Of a DNA stretch of 64,000 nucleotides, positions 61,456 to 64,000 are shown in pieces. The stretch comes from an uncultured Bacteroidales bacterium. Lineage in GTDB: Bacteria; Bacteroidota; Bacteroidia; Bacteroidales; Muribaculaceae. Both the position numbers and the translations under genes were made by a program. The notes beneath the pieces are model-generated. The model had not been told where the DNA came from. It worked only from the letters and a program-made list of their open reading frames with translations, and ran no database searches. The DNA lies in assembly GCA_902776835.1 (NCBI GenBank), contig CACYRK010000008.1, positions 1 to 64,000 of the forward strand, read 5' to 3'. How positions within the stretch are numbered: position 1 is the stretch's first letter; the number at the start of each line of letters is the position of its first letter.

Positions 61456-62328
61456 TTAGTTGGTACCCTGCAGTTTGAAGGTCACGGGGAGGGTGTACCA
61501 CACGTTCACAGCCTGGCCATTCTGACGTCCGGGGACGAACTTAGGCAGGCTCTTGCAAACGCGCACGGCCTCACGGTCGAGGTCTTTGTCGACCGAACGA
61601 ACGACCTTCACTTCACCCACTTGACCTGTCTTGGTCACCACAAACTGTACGACCACGCGGCCCTGAACGTTGTTCTCCTGGGCCATGGTGGGATACTGGA
61701 TGTGCGAACTGAGCCACTTCATCAGTGCGGCATCGCCACCGGGGAAGGTAGGCATCTGCTCCACCGACTTGAAGACTTCTTCCTTTTCAGGTTTCTTCTC
61801 TTCTTTCTTGGGCTCGGGTACATCAATCTTCACCTGCTTGTTGAGGTTCTCCAGAGCAGCGCGGTTGGTGTTGTCACTCTCGACGTTCTTGGCGGTAAAT
61901 ACCTCCTCGGTCTTCTCGAGTTCTGTTTGTGACTTGGGTTCCTCCTTCACCTTCTCGTCGGCGACGATGGCAAGTTCGGTCACCTTCTGCTGAGCGATTT
62001 CCTGCTCGGGCTCAATTTCAGGTTTCTTCTCTTCGATAATGGTTTGTTCTTCCTCCTTCTCTTCCTCTTTTTGTTCAGAGAGGTCGAGTTGCACTTGTTG
62101 CTGACGTGCTTCCTCGGCGAGGCGCTGTTGCTCACGATACTCGTTGTACTTTGCCAAACCGAAAGCACCGGCAGCGACAATCAGCAGGCCGATGATAGTG
62201 TAAAACACAGCCTTGTTGTGACGCTTGGGGGATTCCAAACGCATCTCATATGCGCCAAATTCCTTGTTTTTTCCTTCAAATACAAGGTCGCACCATTCTT
62301 TTGATGTTAGATCTACATACTGTGCCAT
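61456..62328 (-). CDS. tonB: TonB energy transducer
   Basis: 290 residues. It starts with the Bacteroidota-type cytoplasmic head DLTSKEWCDLVFEGKNKEFGAY, followed by one membrane segment (AVFYTIIGLLIVAAGAFGL, about 41-59), a long Glu/Lys/Pro-rich periplasmic linker (about 75-190), and a TonB_C domain (FPGGDAALMKWLSSHIQYP, ending VWYTLPVTFKLQG). It transfers proton-motive force from ExbB/ExbD to outer-membrane receptors. Last gene of the cluster. Confidence 0.95.
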   Translation of the reverse strand: MAQYVDLTSKEWCDLVFEGKNKEFGAYEMRLESPKRHNKAVFYTIIGLLIVAAGAFGLAKYNEYREQQRLAEEARQQQVQLDLSEQKEEEKEEEQTIIEEKKPEIEPEQEIAQQKVTELAIVADEKVKEEPKSQTELEKTEEVFTAKNVESDNTNRAALENLNKQVKIDVPEPKKEEKKPEKEEVFKSVEQMPTFPGGDAALMKWLSSHIQYPTMAQENNVQGRVVVQFVVTKTGQVGEVKVVRSVDKDLDREAVRVCKSLPKFVPGRQNGQAVNVWYTLPVTFKLQGTN

Positions 62329-62375
62329 AGTTGTAATCTTTTTAAAGGTTCATAAAATAGCTCTACACACCAAAA

Positions 62376-63053
62376 TCACTTGCGCGTACTCAGGTCGACA
62401 CCCAATCCCTTGAGCAGCGTCGAGTCGGCGGCGCTCAGGGTCTCGATACGCCAACGCGAAATGTTGTTGATCTGCATCTCATCGAGCACTGCCACGACGT
62501 CGGCGTAACTTGCTTGCTTGGTGGGCTTGATCATGACAACAGGTCGCTTGAGGTTGCTATCGTCCTGAATTTTAGCACGTTTCTCATTATACTCATCTTC
62601 GCTAATCTCACCCTTGCGCCAACGCTCTTTCTCCTTATCGATAAGGTCGATAGCGGCTTTGTTGCGCTCGCGGAAGATATAACGCAGAGTTCCATCACCC
62701 GTTCCCTTCATGTTGGACTCCTTCATGTTTGGAGCGGCCAGGTCGGCCTGTCCATCATAATAGTAGAACTTCGACTTGTCCAGGTCACTCATCATGATCT
62801 CCTTGCCCTCGACCGTGGCTTTCTTGAGGCCGCCATCGACGATGATGGTTAGAGCCTCGCTCTGCTTAGCCTGCTCTTGGTCTTGCTGCTCAACCTTTTC
62901 GTTGGTAGGCAGTGCCACCGAAAGCGTCTGGCTCTTGATCATGGTCGTACAGAGCATGAAGAACGTGATAAGAAGCATGTTCATATCAACCATAGGAGTG
63001 AAGTCGATACGGGTATCGAATTTCTTTTGACGACTTAATTCTTTCTTTGCCAT
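62376..63053 (-). CDS. ExbD-type biopolymer transport protein (second copy)
   Basis: 225 residues. N-terminal membrane helix with the conserved Asp23 (TPMVDMNMLLITFFML) and a periplasmic ExbD domain with an inserted stretch. Subunit of the proton channel driving TonB. It starts 3 nt after the upstream exbD gene. The two ExbD proteins are paralogues, an arrangement common in Bacteroidota. Confidence 0.94.
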   Translation of the reverse strand: MAKKELSRQKKFDTRIDFTPMVDMNMLLITFFMLCTTMIKSQTLSVALPTNEKVEQQDQEQAKQSEALTIIVDGGLKKATVEGKEIMMSDLDKSKFYYYDGQADLAAPNMKESNMKGTGDGTLRYIFRERNKAAIDLIDKEKERWRKGEISEDEYNEKRAKIQDDSNLKRPVVMIKPTKQASYADVVAVLDEMQINNISRWRIETLSAADSTLLKGLGVDLSTRK

Positions 63054-63056
63054 ATC

Positions 63057-63743
63057 TTATTCCTCCTTCTTTAATGCGGTCATCAGGCTGAACTTGTTCA
63101 TCTTGATGGTCTGCAGGTTGTTCATCACCACTTGCACACGCTCGTAGGGAGTTCCTGCATCCGCCTTGATTGCTATACCAGTACCTTTTTTCATGTCATC
63201 GGCTGCGCCGGCGTCCTCGAGAGCATCGTACACGGCCTGAACCCAGATTTGGAATTCAGTGGGTCGTGTGAGATCGAAGTTTTCCTCGATGGGAATGCCA
63301 GCCGTCTTCAGTGCTTTGTCGCGCTCATCCACAGGCATATCGAGCCATTTTGTCATATTTGAGATGGGCACACCGAAAGCGTTGGACTTGCGGAAGGCCT
63401 CGACGTGCTTGGCGGTAAGGTTAACCTTGTTGGTGTGAGTTGCGTTGTACTTAGCCACTGCTTTTTTGAGCACGGCTTCGCGCAGGTCCTCACTCTTGAG
63501 GGTTGAATCCTTAGTACCGAGCAACTCCAGGTACACCTTGCCGTCTTGAGCGACGAGTACCGACATCAGTTTCGAGTCGGGCACCTTCTTTTCGCTCACC
63601 GAAGGCGGTGTGATCACCTGTACGGGCTCTTTCTGCAGGAATGTCGATGTCAACATGAAGAAAGTCAACAGAAGCACCGTCACATCGCTCATGGCGGTCA
63701 TGTCGATGCGGGTTTCTTTTTTCTTAATTTTGACTTTTCCCAT
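63057..63743 (-). CDS. ExbD-type biopolymer transport protein (first copy)
   Basis: 228 residues. Membrane helix with the conserved aspartate (Asp19 in AMSDVTVLLLTFFML), followed by a periplasmic domain longer than E. coli ExbD (141 residues). It works with ExbB. Lies between exbB and the second exbD gene; its start ATG 63743 follows 57 nt after the exbB stop. Confidence 0.94.
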   Translation of the reverse strand: MGKVKIKKKETRIDMTAMSDVTVLLLTFFMLTSTFLQKEPVQVITPPSVSEKKVPDSKLMSVLVAQDGKVYLELLGTKDSTLKSEDLREAVLKKAVAKYNATHTNKVNLTAKHVEAFRKSNAFGVPISNMTKWLDMPVDERDKALKTAGIPIEENFDLTRPTEFQIWVQAVYDALEDAGAADDMKKGTGIAIKADAGTPYERVQVVMNNLQTIKMNKFSLMTALKKEE

Positions 63744-63800
63744 ATTACTTACAACTTAAATCGTTTGTTGATTTGATGATTTTTTGTCGCTACAGTTTAA

Positions 63801-64000
63801 TTAGTGAGTAGCAGCGAAGGTAGAAACGATTGAGAAACCAAGTTCGTCGATAGCATAGGTCATGTTATCGATCTTGTTGGTGAAGAAGTTATAAGAAATA
63901 AGGGCGAGAGCAGCAGTTGCGATACCGAAGGCGGTGTTCACAAGTGCCTCAGAAATACCAGTTGACAGTTCGGTCGAGTCGGGAGCACCCGATTGTGCCA
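63801..64000 (-). CDS. exbB: ExbB/TolQ-type proton channel protein (partial, right edge)
   Basis: Only the C-terminal 65 residues are in the window. They contain the conserved ELSTGISEALVNTAFGI motif (the family's transmembrane segment 3 entry) and the following membrane helix (ATAALALISYNFF), ending AATH. The gene continues beyond the right edge. First gene, in this direction, of exbB-exbD-exbD-tonB. Confidence 0.9.
   Translation of the reverse strand, partial: AQSGAPDSTELSTGISEALVNTAFGIATAALALISYNFFTNKIDNMTYAIDELGFSIVSTFAATH

Overview
This 64 kb window comes from a member of the Bacteroidota, most likely the order Bacteroidales. Evidence: many promoters match the Bacteroidota consensus (TTG or TTTG, a gap of about 20, then TAnnTTTG); there is an UpxY-type antiterminator heading a capsule operon; a TonB-ExbD-ExbD-ExbB cluster; C10 (streptopain-type) secreted proteases with type IX-like C-terminal domains; BspA-type leucine-rich and Big_2 surface proteins ending in dockerin-like tails; and Bacteroidetes-typical families such as DUF4301, DUF4855 and DUF3298. 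The tRNA gene does not encode CCA. I cannot name the genus.

Layout. 1-12.4 kb: the tail of an unidentified gene, then two paralogous giant secreted C10 cysteine proteases on the minus strand. One is intact (1782 aa); the other is broken by a deletion and frameshift. They are separated and flanked by repeat-rich DNA full of small hairpins. 12.4-17.1 kb: pyruvate:ferredoxin oxidoreductase and a DAHP synthase-chorismate mutase fusion. 17.2-18.4 kb: the rpsF-rpsR-rplI operon. 18.8-31 kb: housekeeping and stress genes (thioredoxin lipoprotein, DUF4301, a RelA/SpoT protein with a degenerate hydrolase site, a BspA-like protein, a four-helix-bundle protein, metallo-hydrolase, RsmG, a DUF3298 lipoprotein, a CvfB-like S1 protein, rubredoxin, an HD hydrolase, IlvE, and a mini-protein made only of a sorting-like domain). 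31-35.4 kb: a Big_2 repeat protein with a cohesin-like N-terminus and a dockerin, and a DUF4855 protein.

35.5-47.2 kb is a complete minus-strand exopolysaccharide or capsule operon, read upxY, wza, wzc, wecC-like, epsG-like, wzx, wzy-like, GT32, wecG-like, GT4. WecC plus a WecG-type transferase suggests a ManNAcA-containing polymer. No initiating sugar-phosphate transferase and no WecB lie in the window. 47.6-54.2 kb: groL and groS, tRNA-Arg(ACG), a small membrane protein, an ATP-grasp-like protein, and a DUF2520/KdsC-like/Maf operon. 54.4-64 kb: ROK glucokinase, a TonB-dependent receptor, a TPR protein, a PstS-like lipoprotein with a small membrane protein, and tonB-exbD-exbD-exbB (the last cut by the window edge).

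The most unusual signal is non-coding. Short-period tandem repeats (7-bp units related to GATAACA/GATTATA, and 9-bp units related to CTAGAACCT or AATGGGTCT) occur at nine intergenic places. Where a gene ends next to one, it starts 0-21 nt after the stop codon; the heptamers always read in the same sense relative to that gene, so they would form the start of the 3' UTR. A second non-coding family, REP-like hairpins whose stems vary in compensating ways, fills the DNA around the proteases. The protease pair also shares an unrecognised module of about 200 residues present four times.
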